Positions 8,337-17,678 are shown, numbered from the stretch's first letter. The stretch: DNA of 40,239 bases from Actinomycetota bacterium (GCA_015711955.1 JACVJK010000010.1:1-40239); one strand, 5' to 3'. The notes: a model not told the origin generated them from the letters alone. Numbers and translations: made by a program.

Positions 8337-10520
8337 TCATCCCTCCACCAATTTTAGAAAAGCCTCTTCCCTCAGCCGAGAAAGCTCCGCCACGGAGAAT
8401 TCTGCCAGGCCTTCTATCACCAGCCTATCCCCTCCGGTTTTACCCAGCAGCCGGAAAGACACGCCTCGGCTTGCCGCCAGCTCCCTGAGCTCCTCCAGGT
8501 CCTCGAGCTTCGCGGTCACCAGGATGCGGGACTGACTCTCGGCAAACAACCAGTACACTGGATGTAAGGACTCGTCCTGCATCACCTCAGCCCCCACCTC
8601 ACCCGCGCAGCAACATTCCACCAACGCCACTGCGAGGCCTCCCTCCGAGAGGTCGTGGGCAGAGAGGATCCATCCCCTCCTTATCCCTTCGATGCAAACC
8701 GCTTGCACCGCTTTTTCCTTTTCCAGATCGAGAGTTGGCGGGCTTCCGGCAACCCTGCCGTGGATCACCTTCAAATACTCCGAGCCCCCGATCTCTTCCT
8801 TGGTCTCGCCAAGCAAGACCACCCCCAATCCCTCCCCGGGGAACGCCAAAGACCGGCGGTGACTTAGGTTTCCGATCAGACCCACCATTCCGATGATAGG
8901 CGTAGGATATACGGCGGTTCCAAATGATTCGTTATAAAAACTCACATTGCCACTGACCACCGGTATCTCGAAAAAGCGGGCGGCATCGGCCAGGCCCCTA
9001 ACCGCTTCCTTGAATTGGTAAAATATGTCAGGCCGTTCCGGGCTGCCGAAGTTGAGGCAGTTGGTCAAGGCCATGGGCACCGCCCCCGAGGCCACCACGT
9101 TCCTGGCCGCTTCGGCCACAGCTATCTGGGTGCCCAAATATGGGTCCAGGTAAACGTATCTGGAGTTACCGTCACAAGAAACCGCTATGGCTTTACTGGT
9201 GCCCTTTATCCTGAGCACCGCCGCGTCGGAGCCGGGAAGCACCACTGTGTTCAGCTGCACCATGTGATCGTACTGCTCATAGACCCATCTGCGGCTACAA
9301 AGATTGGGGCTGGTTAAAAGCCGCACGAGAACTTCTCCCATGTCCCGAGGGTGTTGCAGGCTGGTGAGATCCGCTCGGGCTAACATATCAAGGTACGCCG
9401 GCCTCTCGGCAGGGCGGTCATAAACAGGTCCCGAGGCCAGGGTGGAAGGGGGCACATCCGCGACCTTTTCCCCGTACCAGTAAACTTCGAAACGGTCTCC
9501 CTCGATCACCTCACCGATGACCACGGCATTGAGTCCCCACTTTTTGCATACCCCTATCACCTCTTCCACCTTATCGGGCTCCGCCACCGCCAGCATCCTC
9601 TCCTGGGATTCGGAGATGACGATCTCGAAGGGTTCCATGTCCTCCCGCAGGGGGACCCTCTCAAGATGGATCCTCATCCCCACCCCACCTCGTGCCGCCG
9701 TCTCAGAGCAGGCGCAACTGAGTCCCGCCGCCCCCAGGTCTTGCAACCCCAGGATTAGGCCCCGGTCCAAAAGCTCCAGGCACGCCTCTATGAGAAGTTT
9801 CTCCGTGAAGGGATCACCCACCTGAACGCTGGGCCTTTTCTCTTCCGACCGCTCATCGAACTCCTGAGATGCCAGGATGGACGCCCCTCCGATTCCGTCA
9901 CGGCCAGTGCGGTTGCCAATGAGCACCACCGCGTTTCCCGCTCCCTTCGCCACACCCCTTATCAGCCTTTCTTTCGGCAATATCCCAATGCACATCACGT
10001 TCACCAGGGGGTTTTCGTCGTAACAGTCCTCGAAGTAAAGGTCGCCTCCCACCGTGGGCACACCTATGCAGTTTCCGTACCCCGCTATACCGGCCACCAC
10101 CCCGGAGAGCAGATAGCGGGTCCTCCGCTTCTCAGGATTCCCGAATCGTAGGGGATCAAGACAAGCGATAGGTCGGGCTCCCATGGTGAATATATCCCTC
10201 ACGATCCCCCCCACCCCGGTGGCCGCCCCCTGGTAAGGCTCCACGGCGCTGGGGTGATTGTGGGACTCCATCTTGAACGCCACCGCCAGGCCTCCCCCTA
10301 TGTCGATGACCCCCGCGTTCTCCCCAGGTCCCTGCAGCACGTAGGAAGCGCGGGTGGGCAGCTGGGCCAATACGGTTTTGGAGCTCTTGTACGAGCAGTG
10401 TTCGCTCCACATCACCGAGTACATGCCCAACTCCACTTTGTTGGGCTCGCGGCCCAAGATGCGGACTATGTCTTTATACTCGCTCTCGGTGAGACCCAGC
10501 TCCTCATAAAGCTCAGCCAT
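8337..10520 (-). CDS. purL: FGAM synthase subunit PurL (small type)
   Basis: Synthetase subunit of phosphoribosylformylglycinamidine synthase (step 4). It uses ATP and ammonia channelled from PurQ to convert FGAR to FGAM. At 727 residues it is the small PurL, which works in a complex with PurS and PurQ. Hallmarks are the N-terminal MWSEHCSYKSSK, KMESHNHPSAVEPYQGAATGVGGIVRD, and repeated ATP-binding PurM-like halves including ALTNCLNFGSPERP and SAHDLSEGGLAVALVE. ATG at 10520 has GGGGAGG 7 nt upstream. The PurS partner is not a separate gene here but is the C-terminal part of the PurC protein upstream. Confidence 0.97.
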   Translation of the reverse strand: MAELYEELGLTESEYKDIVRILGREPNKVELGMYSVMWSEHCSYKSSKTVLAQLPTRASYVLQGPGENAGVIDIGGGLAVAFKMESHNHPSAVEPYQGAATGVGGIVRDIFTMGARPIACLDPLRFGNPEKRRTRYLLSGVVAGIAGYGNCIGVPTVGGDLYFEDCYDENPLVNVMCIGILPKERLIRGVAKGAGNAVVLIGNRTGRDGIGGASILASQEFDERSEEKRPSVQVGDPFTEKLLIEACLELLDRGLILGLQDLGAAGLSCACSETAARGGVGMRIHLERVPLREDMEPFEIVISESQERMLAVAEPDKVEEVIGVCKKWGLNAVVIGEVIEGDRFEVYWYGEKVADVPPSTLASGPVYDRPAERPAYLDMLARADLTSLQHPRDMGEVLVRLLTSPNLCSRRWVYEQYDHMVQLNTVVLPGSDAAVLRIKGTSKAIAVSCDGNSRYVYLDPYLGTQIAVAEAARNVVASGAVPMALTNCLNFGSPERPDIFYQFKEAVRGLADAARFFEIPVVSGNVSFYNESFGTAVYPTPIIGMVGLIGNLSHRRSLAFPGEGLGVVLLGETKEEIGGSEYLKVIHGRVAGSPPTLDLEKEKAVQAVCIEGIRRGWILSAHDLSEGGLAVALVECCCAGEVGAEVMQDESLHPVYWLFAESQSRILVTAKLEDLEELRELAASRGVSFRLLGKTGGDRLVIEGLAEFSVAELSRLREEAFLKLVEG

Positions 10521-10573
10521 GGAGGAACCTCCCCGTCAAACTCCCCGAGAAGGGTTAGCGTCCAACACAAAGA

Positions 10574-11272
10574 TTAACCGTTGCCTCGGGCGTGCTCCAT
10601 GATGGATCGCCAAATGAGTAAACCGTCAGTGCTCCCTAAAACCTCCTCAGAAGCCCTTTCCGGATGAGGCATGAGCCCGAACACGTTGAAGTCCTCGTCG
10701 CATATGCCAGCTATGTTTCCCACGGAACCGTTGGGGTTGGCCCGCCGAGTCACTTCACCGGATGGCTCGCAGTATCTCAATATTATCCTGCCACTATCTT
10801 CCAACGCCCTCAGGGTCTTTTCATCGGCATAGTAGTTACCCTGTTGATGTGCGATGGGTATTCGCAGGACCTGACCCTCACTCCCCAGGTGAGTCCAGGG
10901 GGTTCTGTCGTTTTCCAGTCTCAGGTGGACGTAACGGCACACGAAGTGGAGGCTTTCGTTCCACAACATGGCCCCCGGCAATAGACCTGCTTCCAAGAGG
11001 ACTTGGAAACCATTACATATGCCTATTATAAATTTGCCCTTTTCCGCGAACCCCTTCAGGGATTCCATTACCGGGCTGAAGCGTGCGATAGCTCCCGGCC
11101 TGAGGTAATCTCCATAGGAAAAGCCGCCTGGAAGGACCAGGCAATCGTATCGATCGATATCGCTCTCCCCATGCCATACGTAATCCACCTCCGCGCCGAG
11201 CACGTCTCTCAGCACGTAGTAACAATCCGCCTCGCAGTTGGATCCTGGGAACACCACAACCCCAAACCTCAT
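10574..11272 (-). CDS. purQ: FGAM synthase glutaminase subunit PurQ
   Basis: Class I glutamine amidotransferase that supplies ammonia to PurL. About 232 residues, matching stand-alone PurQ. The nucleophile Cys lies in GICNGFQVL. The remaining triad residues are in MPHPERASE. Also conserved are [26 protein letters not shown] and [12 protein letters not shown]. The start is either ATG at 11272 or GTG at 11278 two codons earlier. Both lie downstream of a GAGG motif, and the ATG matches the usual PurQ N-terminus. It follows the purCS fusion by about 50 bp and precedes purL by 53 bp. Confidence 0.96.
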   Translation of the reverse strand: MRFGVVVFPGSNCEADCYYVLRDVLGAEVDYVWHGESDIDRYDCLVLPGGFSYGDYLRPGAIARFSPVMESLKGFAEKGKFIIGICNGFQVLLEAGLLPGAMLWNESLHFVCRYVHLRLENDRTPWTHLGSEGQVLRIPIAHQQGNYYADEKTLRALEDSGRIILRYCEPSGEVTRRANPNGSVGNIAGICDEDFNVFGLMPHPERASEEVLGSTDGLLIWRSIMEHARGNG

Positions 11273-11323
11273 GGTCACACCAACCTCGCTAACCCGGAAA
11301 GGCGATCGCCGCCAGTCACGCCT

Positions 11324-12262
11324 TCAATCATCCCACCTGATCTCATAATCCTCTATCACGGGATTGGCCAGCAGGCGCCGGCACATCTCCTCTAACCGCT
11401 CACGGCTCGACCCCTCCCGAATCCTGAGGATAATATATCGCCCCACTCGGACGTCCTCCACCTCAGAAAAACCGAGGTCACGCAAGGCCCTCATAGTTAC
11501 CTGGCCTTGAGGGTCCATGATGCCCTGTTTGGGCCTCACGTACACATAAGCCTCCTTTCCCGGCTTCTCTTCCATCAAGCTCACCACCCTCGCGTAGATT
11601 TCCGGTTCCCTCCTTCCCTCGAGGGCCGCCATCCTCCCCAGAGGCTTTCCTCCCTCCTTTTCCCACATAAGGCATGTGTCCGGGCTAACCTCATCGCCCA
11701 ACACGAAGTGATCGCCCAACTTTCCAAATTCCAACTTCACACTTCCCAGGATTATGCCGTGGGAATCGAAGTAATCTCTCAAGAATCCGTTGATCTTGAG
11801 TGCCCGAGACCGGAGAGCCTCAACCTCTTCTCGCCTAAGCAAACCTAAGGCCTCCAGATGCTCCACCGTCACCAGCGGGTCATCCTTGGAGTCGTCTTTT
11901 AGAAAAAACTCCACTAGCGGTTCACGAAATACCGCCCCAGGCTCAAAGCCCAATCTTTCCGGTAAAGACCCACAGGCAAAGTTCCACACCACCACCTCTA
12001 TGGGAAGCATCTCCAGTTCATCCACGAGCAGAAGGCGATCGCCCGATTCCTTGACCAAATGGTTTTCCACCCCCCTCTGGGCCAGGAATCGAAACACCTG
12101 AAGCGAGACCTGGGCACAGGCCGCGCCCTTTCCGGGAATGGTAAAAATTGACTTACCGTTCTGAAGAGATACCTCGTCTTTGAAATATAGGTTGATCCTT
12201 CCGGGCACCTCAGTGGGCAGGAGCCTCTTGGTCTTCCCCTCTCTCAATGGAACGTCGGCCAT
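11324..12262 (-). CDS. purC/purS: PurC-PurS fusion: SAICAR synthetase joined to FGAM synthase subunit PurS
   Basis: A 312-residue protein with two purine domains in one frame. Residues 1-232 are SAICAR synthetase: LREGKTKRL, TIPGKG, PIEVVVWNFACGSL, VKLEFG, DEVSPDTC. This joins aspartate to CAIR. Residues 236-312 are a complete PurS: EAYVYVRPKQGIMDPQG, MRALRDLGF, VEDVRVGRYIILRI and a C-terminal PVIEDYEI. PurS is the small dimeric bridge of the PurL-PurQ complex, so one polypeptide serves two non-consecutive steps. There is no stop codon or restart between domains, and the linker is only about four residues (EKPGK region). In the PurC part, the usual Asn-rich segment after the GKG loop reads AACAQVS. 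The next genes are purQ and purL, exactly where a separate purS would sit. ATG at 12262 has AGGAAAG upstream. Confidence 0.92.
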   Translation of the reverse strand: MADVPLREGKTKRLLPTEVPGRINLYFKDEVSLQNGKSIFTIPGKGAACAQVSLQVFRFLAQRGVENHLVKESGDRLLLVDELEMLPIEVVVWNFACGSLPERLGFEPGAVFREPLVEFFLKDDSKDDPLVTVEHLEALGLLRREEVEALRSRALKINGFLRDYFDSHGIILGSVKLEFGKLGDHFVLGDEVSPDTCLMWEKEGGKPLGRMAALEGRREPEIYARVVSLMEEKPGKEAYVYVRPKQGIMDPQGQVTMRALRDLGFSEVEDVRVGRYIILRIREGSSRERLEEMCRRLLANPVIEDYEIRWDD

Positions 12263-12295
12263 GACGTCGATCTTTCCTCACCCTTCCGATGGGGA

Positions 12296-13597
12296 TCAGA
12301 CCTCCAAGGCCTCGAGGCGCTTGAACACCGTGTCCTCGTGAAGGAGATGTTTTGCGATATCGAAGAGTCGATCCAGCTCCTCCGCGGACATGACCTCCAT
12401 CACCTCAGGGTCCTCCTTTAAGAGGGTTTGGAAATCCTCCCCAGTGCTCCAGGCTTTCAAGGCGTTTCTCTGCACTAGGGAGTAAGCCCGCTCCCGAGTC
12501 AGTCCCTTCTCCGTTAGGGCGAGCAGAACGCTTTCCGAGAAGATGAGACCTTTCGTTAGGTGAAGGTTTCGTTTCATCCTGTCCGGATACACCTGGAGGC
12601 CCTTGATGACTTGGTGGAACTTCACCAGCATGTAGTATAGGAGCATGGTAGAGTCGGGAATGATTATCCTCTCCACCGAGGAATGGGAGATGTCCCTCTC
12701 ATGCCAAAGGGCCACGTTCTCCAAGGCCGCAATTAGGTTGGCCCTAAGGATCCTGGCTAAACCGCATATCCTCTCACAGATAACAGGATTTCTTTTGTGG
12801 GGCATGGCGCTGGATCCCTTCTGTCCTCGAGCGAAGGGTTCCTCGACCTCCAAAACCTCTGTCCTCTGCAGCCCTCTTATCTCAAGGGCGAATTTCTCCA
12901 AGCTGGCCCCAGTGACGGCCAGGGCGGCCATGTACTCCGCATGCCTGTCCCTTTGGACAATCTGGCTACTGGCAGGATCTGGTTTTAGGCCCAATTTATG
13001 GCACACATATTCCTCCACCTCCGGCTCGATGTGGGCATAAGTGCCCACCGCCCCGGAAATCTTGCCGTAACTTATGACCTCACGGGCCATCTCAAGGCGC
13101 TTTACGTTGCGATGCATCTCGAAGGTCCAAATGGCTAATTTGTGTCCAAATGTGATGGGTTCGGCATGGACACCGTGCGTCCTACCGATCATGGGGACAT
13201 CTCGATAACGTAACGCAGAATCCCTGAGGGTCAAGGTCAGGGCTCGAGCCTCCTGCAAAATCACGTCCATGGCCTCTCGCATTTGAAGCGCCAAGCCGGT
13301 GTCCAGAACATCTGAACTGGTCATCCCGTAGTGTATATAACGAGAACTCTCCCCCACATGCTCAGCCACACAAGTGAGGAAGGCGACGACATCGTGGTGG
13401 ACCACCGACTCTATCTCGGCGATACGCCCCACGTCGAAATCGGCTTTTTTCTTTATCTCTTCCAGGGCTTCCCGTGGGACCTTCCCCATTCTGGCCCGGG
13501 CCTCCACGGCCAGAAGCTCGATCTCCAGCCACTTCCTAAATTTGTTCTCCTCTTCCCAAATCCTGGATATTTGCGGAAGCGCGTATCTCTCGATCAT
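12296..13597 (-). CDS. purB: Adenylosuccinate lyase PurB
   Basis: Releases fumarate from SAICAR (giving AICAR) and from adenylosuccinate (giving AMP). 433 residues, as for Bacillus-type PurB of the fumarase/aspartase superfamily. Visible motifs are HHDVVAFL, HYGMTSSDVLDT, GRTHGVHAEP (catalytic His) and the signature loop GSSAMPHKRNP with the catalytic Ser. ATG at 13597 has only a weak purine-rich ribosome binding site (GGATGAAAGAAAG). It lies 67 bp after purE and 33 bp before the purCS fusion. Confidence 0.97.
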   Translation of the reverse strand: MIERYALPQISRIWEEENKFRKWLEIELLAVEARARMGKVPREALEEIKKKADFDVGRIAEIESVVHHDVVAFLTCVAEHVGESSRYIHYGMTSSDVLDTGLALQMREAMDVILQEARALTLTLRDSALRYRDVPMIGRTHGVHAEPITFGHKLAIWTFEMHRNVKRLEMAREVISYGKISGAVGTYAHIEPEVEEYVCHKLGLKPDPASSQIVQRDRHAEYMAALAVTGASLEKFALEIRGLQRTEVLEVEEPFARGQKGSSAMPHKRNPVICERICGLARILRANLIAALENVALWHERDISHSSVERIIIPDSTMLLYYMLVKFHQVIKGLQVYPDRMKRNLHLTKGLIFSESVLLALTEKGLTRERAYSLVQRNALKAWSTGEDFQTLLKEDPEVMEVMSAEELDRLFDIAKHLLHEDTVFKRLEALEV

Positions 13598-13664
13598 GGT
13601 CTTTCTTTCATCCGTTAGTCCATTTCCTCAATCCACGCTCATGTTCACGCTCAAATTCGATTTC

Positions 13665-14120
13665 TCAGCCCTCTGCTAATTTTTTCCTGTACTGTTCGAG
13701 CTTTTCCCTTACCTCTTGATACTTTATGGAAAGGATGGAACAAGCCAAAAGGGCAGCGTTCTGCGCACCATCAATGGCCACCGTGGCCACCGGTATTCCA
13801 CGGGGCATCTGCACGATGGATAACAAGGCATCGAGCCCTCCCAGATCCTTTGACGAAAGGGGAACCCCTATCACCGGAAGGGTTGTCCATGAAGCCACTA
13901 CGCCGGGCAGGTGGGCCGCCTTTCCGGCAGCGGCGATGAAAACCTCGACTCCTTCCTCCGGGGCCTTCTTCACGAATTCCATCACCTTCTGTGGTTGGCG
14001 ATGAGCGGACATGACGTGCATCTCCGCCGTGACTCCCATCTCCTCAAGCATCTCCACCGCGGGCTTCACCTTTTCCATGTCGGAGGGAGAACCCATGAGT
14101 ACGGCAACCTTAGGGGACAT
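13665..14120 (-). CDS. purE: Phosphoribosylaminoimidazole carboxylase / N5-CAIR mutase PurE
   Basis: A 151-residue PurE that makes CAIR at step 6. Visible motifs are [20 protein letters not shown] and [11 protein letters not shown], followed by [30 protein letters not shown] and NAALLA. Overall this resembles bacterial class I PurE, but the GAGGAAHLPG loop has Lys in place of the second Gly (GKAAHL). Class I enzymes use N5-CAIR made by PurK. No purK is seen in the window, so either it is elsewhere or this PurE carboxylates AIR directly with CO2. The ATG is preceded by a strong AGGAGGTG. Confidence 0.95.
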   Translation of the reverse strand: MSPKVAVLMGSPSDMEKVKPAVEMLEEMGVTAEMHVMSAHRQPQKVMEFVKKAPEEGVEVFIAAAGKAAHLPGVVASWTTLPVIGVPLSSKDLGGLDALLSIVQMPRGIPVATVAIDGAQNAALLACSILSIKYQEVREKLEQYRKKLAEG

Positions 14121-14326
14121 CGTTCACCTCCTCTTGTTAGTCGATACCCTTCTCTGATCCCGTTCGCCGTATCAAAAAGCAACGAGGCTGAAGTCTTGTC
14201 CCTCAATGATATGGAAAACCAGCGGAATACGGAACCCTGAATTCCTACACCCCTGTACGTGCCAAGCCTCCCTCACTTATGAGAGCGCTTTTCCCGCCCT
14301 TGGGAAGCCAAGAAAAGACCCTATCG

Positions 14327-15598
14327 CTAAACCACGCCCTGGGCGATGTCCCTACGATAATACATGTTCCTGAAATCTATACGAGCCACCGCATCATAAG
14401 CCCTTTTTCTGGCAGCGGCGAAATCGGGTCCGATGGCGCTTACGTTCAGCACCCTTCCCCCCGAAGTTACCAAGTCCCCCTTCGCGTCACGCTTGGTGCC
14501 AGCGTGAAAGATGTTCACCCCCTCTATCTGGGAAGCCTCCTCCAAGCCCCTAATGGGAAATCCCGTCTCGTAGGTGCCCGGATATCCTGCTGAGGCGAGC
14601 ACCACGGTGACGCAGGGCTCTTCCCGCCATTCCAACTTAGGGATGCTCTCCAACCTTCCTTCCACCACGGCCTTCATGACCTCCACGATATCCGTCTTCA
14701 GCCTTGGCAGTAAGGCTTGGGTCTCCGGATCCCCGAACCTCACGTTGAACTCCAGCACCTTGGGACCCTCGGAGGTCATCATGAGTCCCGCATAAAGCAC
14801 CCCGCGATAGAGGATGCCCCGGGCGGCCAGTGCTTTGGCAGCCGGAAACAGTATTTCCTCGACGACACGTCGGAAATCACCCTCGCCCACGAAGGGTACG
14901 GGAGAATAAGACCCCATGCCTCCGGTGTTAGGCCCTGTATCACCATCCCCCACCCGTTTGTAATCCTGAGCCGGTTGCAGGGGCAACACCTTCTCGCCAT
15001 CCACAAAGGCCAAGACCGAAGCCTCCCGACCCTCTAGATGATCCTCGACCAGGACCCTATCCCCTGAGGCGCCGAACTTCCTGTCCACTAGGCAGGCCTT
15101 CAGTGCGTCGTAAGCCTGGCGATCGTCCTGGGCCACCACCACTCCCTTGCCGGCCGCCAAACCGTCAGCCTTTATAACGTACGGGGGTTCCTTCTTCCTG
15201 AGACAACGCATGGCTGCCTCAAGGTCATCGAACACCTCCGCGGGCGCCGTGGGTATCCCGCTCTCCAGCATCAGTTGTTTGGCGAAAGCCTTGCTCCCCT
15301 CCATCCTTGCCGCTTGCGCGGTGGGGCCGAAAACCGCAAGGCCTCTGGCCTGGAACTCGTCGACGAGCCCCATCACCAGGGGGGCCTCCGGACCCACCAC
15401 TGTGAGGTCTATCTTTTTCTCCACGGCGAATCTCGCCAGGGTCTTCACGTCTTCTGGTGTGATGTTAACGCACTCCCCTAAATCCTCCATGCCAGCGTTT
15501 CCGGGAGCACAATAAATTTTTTCCACCATGGGTGAACTGGATATCTTCCATGCCAAGGCGTGCTCCCTTCCCCCGCTTCCCACCACTAGGACTCTCAC
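14327..15598 (-). CDS. purD: GAR synthetase PurD
   Basis: Phosphoribosylamine-glycine ligase (step 2), an ATP-grasp enzyme of 423 residues. It opens MRVLVVGSGGREHALAWK, with the APGNAG loop, VVGPEAPLV, the ATP-grasp segment YVIKADGLAAGKGVVVA, the glycine-rich NTGGMGSYSPVP, and LEFNVRFGDPETQ near the metal site. GTG at 15598 is the start, with GGGAGG about 10 nt upstream. The 206-bp gap to purE shows no recognised element. It is the first gene of the main pur run after the gap that separates it from purA. Confidence 0.97.
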   Translation of the reverse strand: MRVLVVGSGGREHALAWKISSSPMVEKIYCAPGNAGMEDLGECVNITPEDVKTLARFAVEKKIDLTVVGPEAPLVMGLVDEFQARGLAVFGPTAQAARMEGSKAFAKQLMLESGIPTAPAEVFDDLEAAMRCLRKKEPPYVIKADGLAAGKGVVVAQDDRQAYDALKACLVDRKFGASGDRVLVEDHLEGREASVLAFVDGEKVLPLQPAQDYKRVGDGDTGPNTGGMGSYSPVPFVGEGDFRRVVEEILFPAAKALAARGILYRGVLYAGLMMTSEGPKVLEFNVRFGDPETQALLPRLKTDIVEVMKAVVEGRLESIPKLEWREEPCVTVVLASAGYPGTYETGFPIRGLEEASQIEGVNIFHAGTKRDAKGDLVTSGGRVLNVSAIGPDFAAARKRAYDAVARIDFRNMYYRRDIAQGVV

Positions 15599-15658
15599 CG
15601 TCTATCGACCTCCCGTCCTCTCTTTTGTCCCGAAGCTAAATGGTGACTCCTGCCATCC

Positions 15659-15757
15659 CTATTTCACGAGGAGATTATCGCCTCGCACGATGACAATTCC
15701 GATCCGCCCGAAAGCCAGCAAATCGCCTCTCCGGCACTTTTTCCAAGCAAATCCCAT
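15659..15757 (-). CDS. Possible 32-residue leader peptide upstream of purD
   Basis: A short ORF begins at ATG 15757 behind an exceptionally good ribosome binding site (GAGGAGG, 7 nt spacing) and ends at TAG 15659, 60 bp before the purD GTG. The peptide starts MGFAWKKCRRGDLL, ends IVIVRGDNLLVK, and is basic with a hydrophobic centre. A TATAAT hexamer lies 39 nt upstream of its start, with two tandem 11-bp repeats next to it. It could be an unannotated small protein, a leader cistron, or chance. An overlapping upstream frame ending in TGATG also exists. I do not recognise the sequence. Confidence 0.35.
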   Translation of the reverse strand: MGFAWKKCRRGDLLAFGRIGIVIVRGDNLLVK

Positions 15758-15776
15758 CAAAAACCCTCCTCTGTCA

Positions 15777-15798
15777 GGGTGGTTATTGGGTGGTTATT
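15777..15798. repeat. Tandem 11-bp repeat GGGTGGTTATT x2
   Basis: Two perfect head-to-tail copies sit exactly where transcription toward purD would start, just downstream of the TATAAT on the minus strand. The placement suits a regulator binding site, possibly for purine control. Confidence 0.45.
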
Positions 15799-15801
15799 AT
15801 A
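15796..15801 (-). promoter_or_regulatory. Candidate -10 box (TATAAT) for purD transcript
   Basis: A perfect TATAAT on the minus strand overlaps the upstream 11-bp repeat and lies about 200 nt before purD. No good -35 hexamer is seen at 16-18 nt, so the promoter may need an activator. Confidence 0.3.
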
Positions 15802-16349
15802 TACTAATGTCCAGCCCCCTCTTGGCATTATCCTGTCCTCACTTGCCCCTTCCCGCTCGACCTTGAGCCCTCTCCATTTCCATTGGCGATCCTTCAGGAT
15901 GGTCACTTTCCTTTGTATGCCTATTATCGTTTGGTCCTGTTCCCCATCTTACGGTTTTCCACCCGGTAAATTAAGGTGTGGGTCGCTTTTGTTTGAGCAA
16001 GCCGAAAGCGGATAAATGGGCTCGGTCAACTTCTTTACTCAAAAACTATTTCCGTTAGGGGCCAGCTTTTCCAAACCCTCACTACCCGATGGCTGTGGTT
16101 GAGGAGACTTGTTTGCGTGATAAGTCCCTTTCATCGGCATCGGCAGGTGCATCATGCCAATCATATGCTTGCTTAACATGTCAAACGATCAACCCGCCAC
16201 GAGCACGCGCAACGACCATGGTGAGTGCGAGGTATAGCCTGCAATTCGGGATCTTTTGCGATGAGGGGGTTGGTGGAATGCTCCGTTGTCGCCTCTCTTT
16301 TTCAAGGATTGAATCAAGGATTTGAGCTTAAAATGGGAGTCCGTCCAAA
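15802..16349. other. Intergenic region between purA and purD
   Basis: About 550 bp between the purA stop and the putative purD promoter. No gene I can support is present. The only marked structure is a 9-bp direct repeat (TCAAGGATT, 16302-16310 and 16314-16322) next to the purA stop. A plus-strand frame at 16089-16325 has no recognisable motif, no good ribosome binding site and unusual composition. Confidence 0.4.
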
Positions 16350-17678
16350 TCAGGGCAGGTCGTCGTAGTAGAGCAGTTTCCCCTGCAGCAGACGGGTATC
16401 GTCTCCATCCAACAAGATGGTCTGGCGTCTCTCAGGACCCACCGAAACCAAGCGGATGGGAATACCAGCGGCCTTCTGTACGAAGTCCAAGTAAGATCGG
16501 GCCTCCGGAGGGAGGTCCTCCCACCTCCGCGCCTCCGATATGTCTTTCCTCCATCCGGGGAGGTCTTGATAAACCGGCTCGCATTCCTGCAAGACTTCCA
16601 GAAGCACGGGGAAATCCTCATAGGTCCGTCCCCTATGCCTGTAGGCCACGCAAACCCTCACCGTTTCGAACTGTGAGAGTACGTCCAGCTTGGTCAGGGC
16701 CAACGAGGTCAAGGTGTTGGCCCGCACCGCGTATCTCAAAGCCACCACGTCCAACCAACCACACCTTCTCTTCCTCCCGGTGGTGGTCCCGTACTCCCGT
16801 CCCACCTCCTGCATGGCCCAGCCGATCTCGTTGTCTTGTTCGGTGGGAAAAGGCCCTCCCCCCACCCGAGTGACGTATGCCTTGGTGACCCCGATGATCT
16901 CCCCGATATCCCTGGGTCCCACCCCCGCACCGGCGCACACCGCTCCCGCCACGGTATTGGAGCTGGTTACGTAGGGATAAGTGCCGTTGTCCAAGTCCAA
17001 CATGAAGCCCTGTGCTCCCTCGAAAAGCACGTTTTTTCCGCGGTCGAGGGCCTTTCGTACCAGCGAGGACGTGTCCTCGAGATGCGGCCTGAGCCTGCGG
17101 GCGTACTCCACGTACTCCTCAGCCACCGCCTCGGGGTCTAAAGGTTCGGCGCCATAAACACCCTCTATCAGGCGGTTCTTCTCCTCTACCGCCTCCTTCA
17201 CCTTGTTCCTGAAGTATGACGGGTCCAGCATGTCCTGCATCCTGAGGCCCTGCCTGGCCGCTTTGTCAGCGTAGGTGGGCCCTATGCCCCTCAAGGTCGT
17301 GCCCAGTTTCTTTCCTCCCCGACGTTCCTCCAGCAAACCATCCAACAAAACGTGATAAGGCATGATCAAATGGCTGTTGAAGGAGATGCGCAAACGCTCG
17401 ACGTCGATCCCCAGGGCTGATAATCTGTCCATCTCCTCCAGCAAAACTGCTGGGTTCACGATAACCCCGCTTCCTATCACCGGGGTTATGTGGGGGTAGA
17501 GGATGCCCGAGGGTACCAGGTGGAGCCTTATGGTTGTTCCCTCATATACGATGGTATGACCGGCGTTGTTCCCGCCCTGGAATCGGACCACCATGTGCAT
17601 GTCATCGGCCAATAGGTCGATGACCTTTCCTTTTCCCTCATCTCCCCATTGGGTACCGATTACCACTACTCCCGGCAT
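16350..17678 (-). CDS. purA: Adenylosuccinate synthetase PurA
   Basis: Joins aspartate to IMP using GTP, the first step of the AMP branch. 442 residues. The N-terminal P-loop GTQWGDEGKGK is followed by RFQGGNNAGHT (catalytic His), GTTLRGIGPTYADKAAR, the switch region VLFEGAQG, TSSNT, TGRKRRCGWLD and TKLDVL near the base site. I place the start at ATG 17678 because GGGTGG lies 8 nt upstream and the protein then opens MPGVVVIG, as in other PurA proteins. GTG 17690 and ATG 17684 are alternatives. It is on the same strand as the pur run but 750 bp from purD, so probably a separate transcript. Confidence 0.97.
   Translation of the reverse strand: MPGVVVIGTQWGDEGKGKVIDLLADDMHMVVRFQGGNNAGHTIVYEGTTIRLHLVPSGILYPHITPVIGSGVIVNPAVLLEEMDRLSALGIDVERLRISFNSHLIMPYHVLLDGLLEERRGGKKLGTTLRGIGPTYADKAARQGLRMQDMLDPSYFRNKVKEAVEEKNRLIEGVYGAEPLDPEAVAEEYVEYARRLRPHLEDTSSLVRKALDRGKNVLFEGAQGFMLDLDNGTYPYVTSSNTVAGAVCAGAGVGPRDIGEIIGVTKAYVTRVGGGPFPTEQDNEIGWAMQEVGREYGTTTGRKRRCGWLDVVALRYAVRANTLTSLALTKLDVLSQFETVRVCVAYRHRGRTYEDFPVLLEVLQECEPVYQDLPGWRKDISEARRWEDLPPEARSYLDFVQKAAGIPIRLVSVGPERRQTILLDGDDTRLLQGKLLYYDDLP

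Noticed and set aside
16089-16325. 78-residue plus-strand frame between purA and purD
   Set aside because: No good ribosome binding site, no motif, and Cys-rich irregular composition; probably chance.
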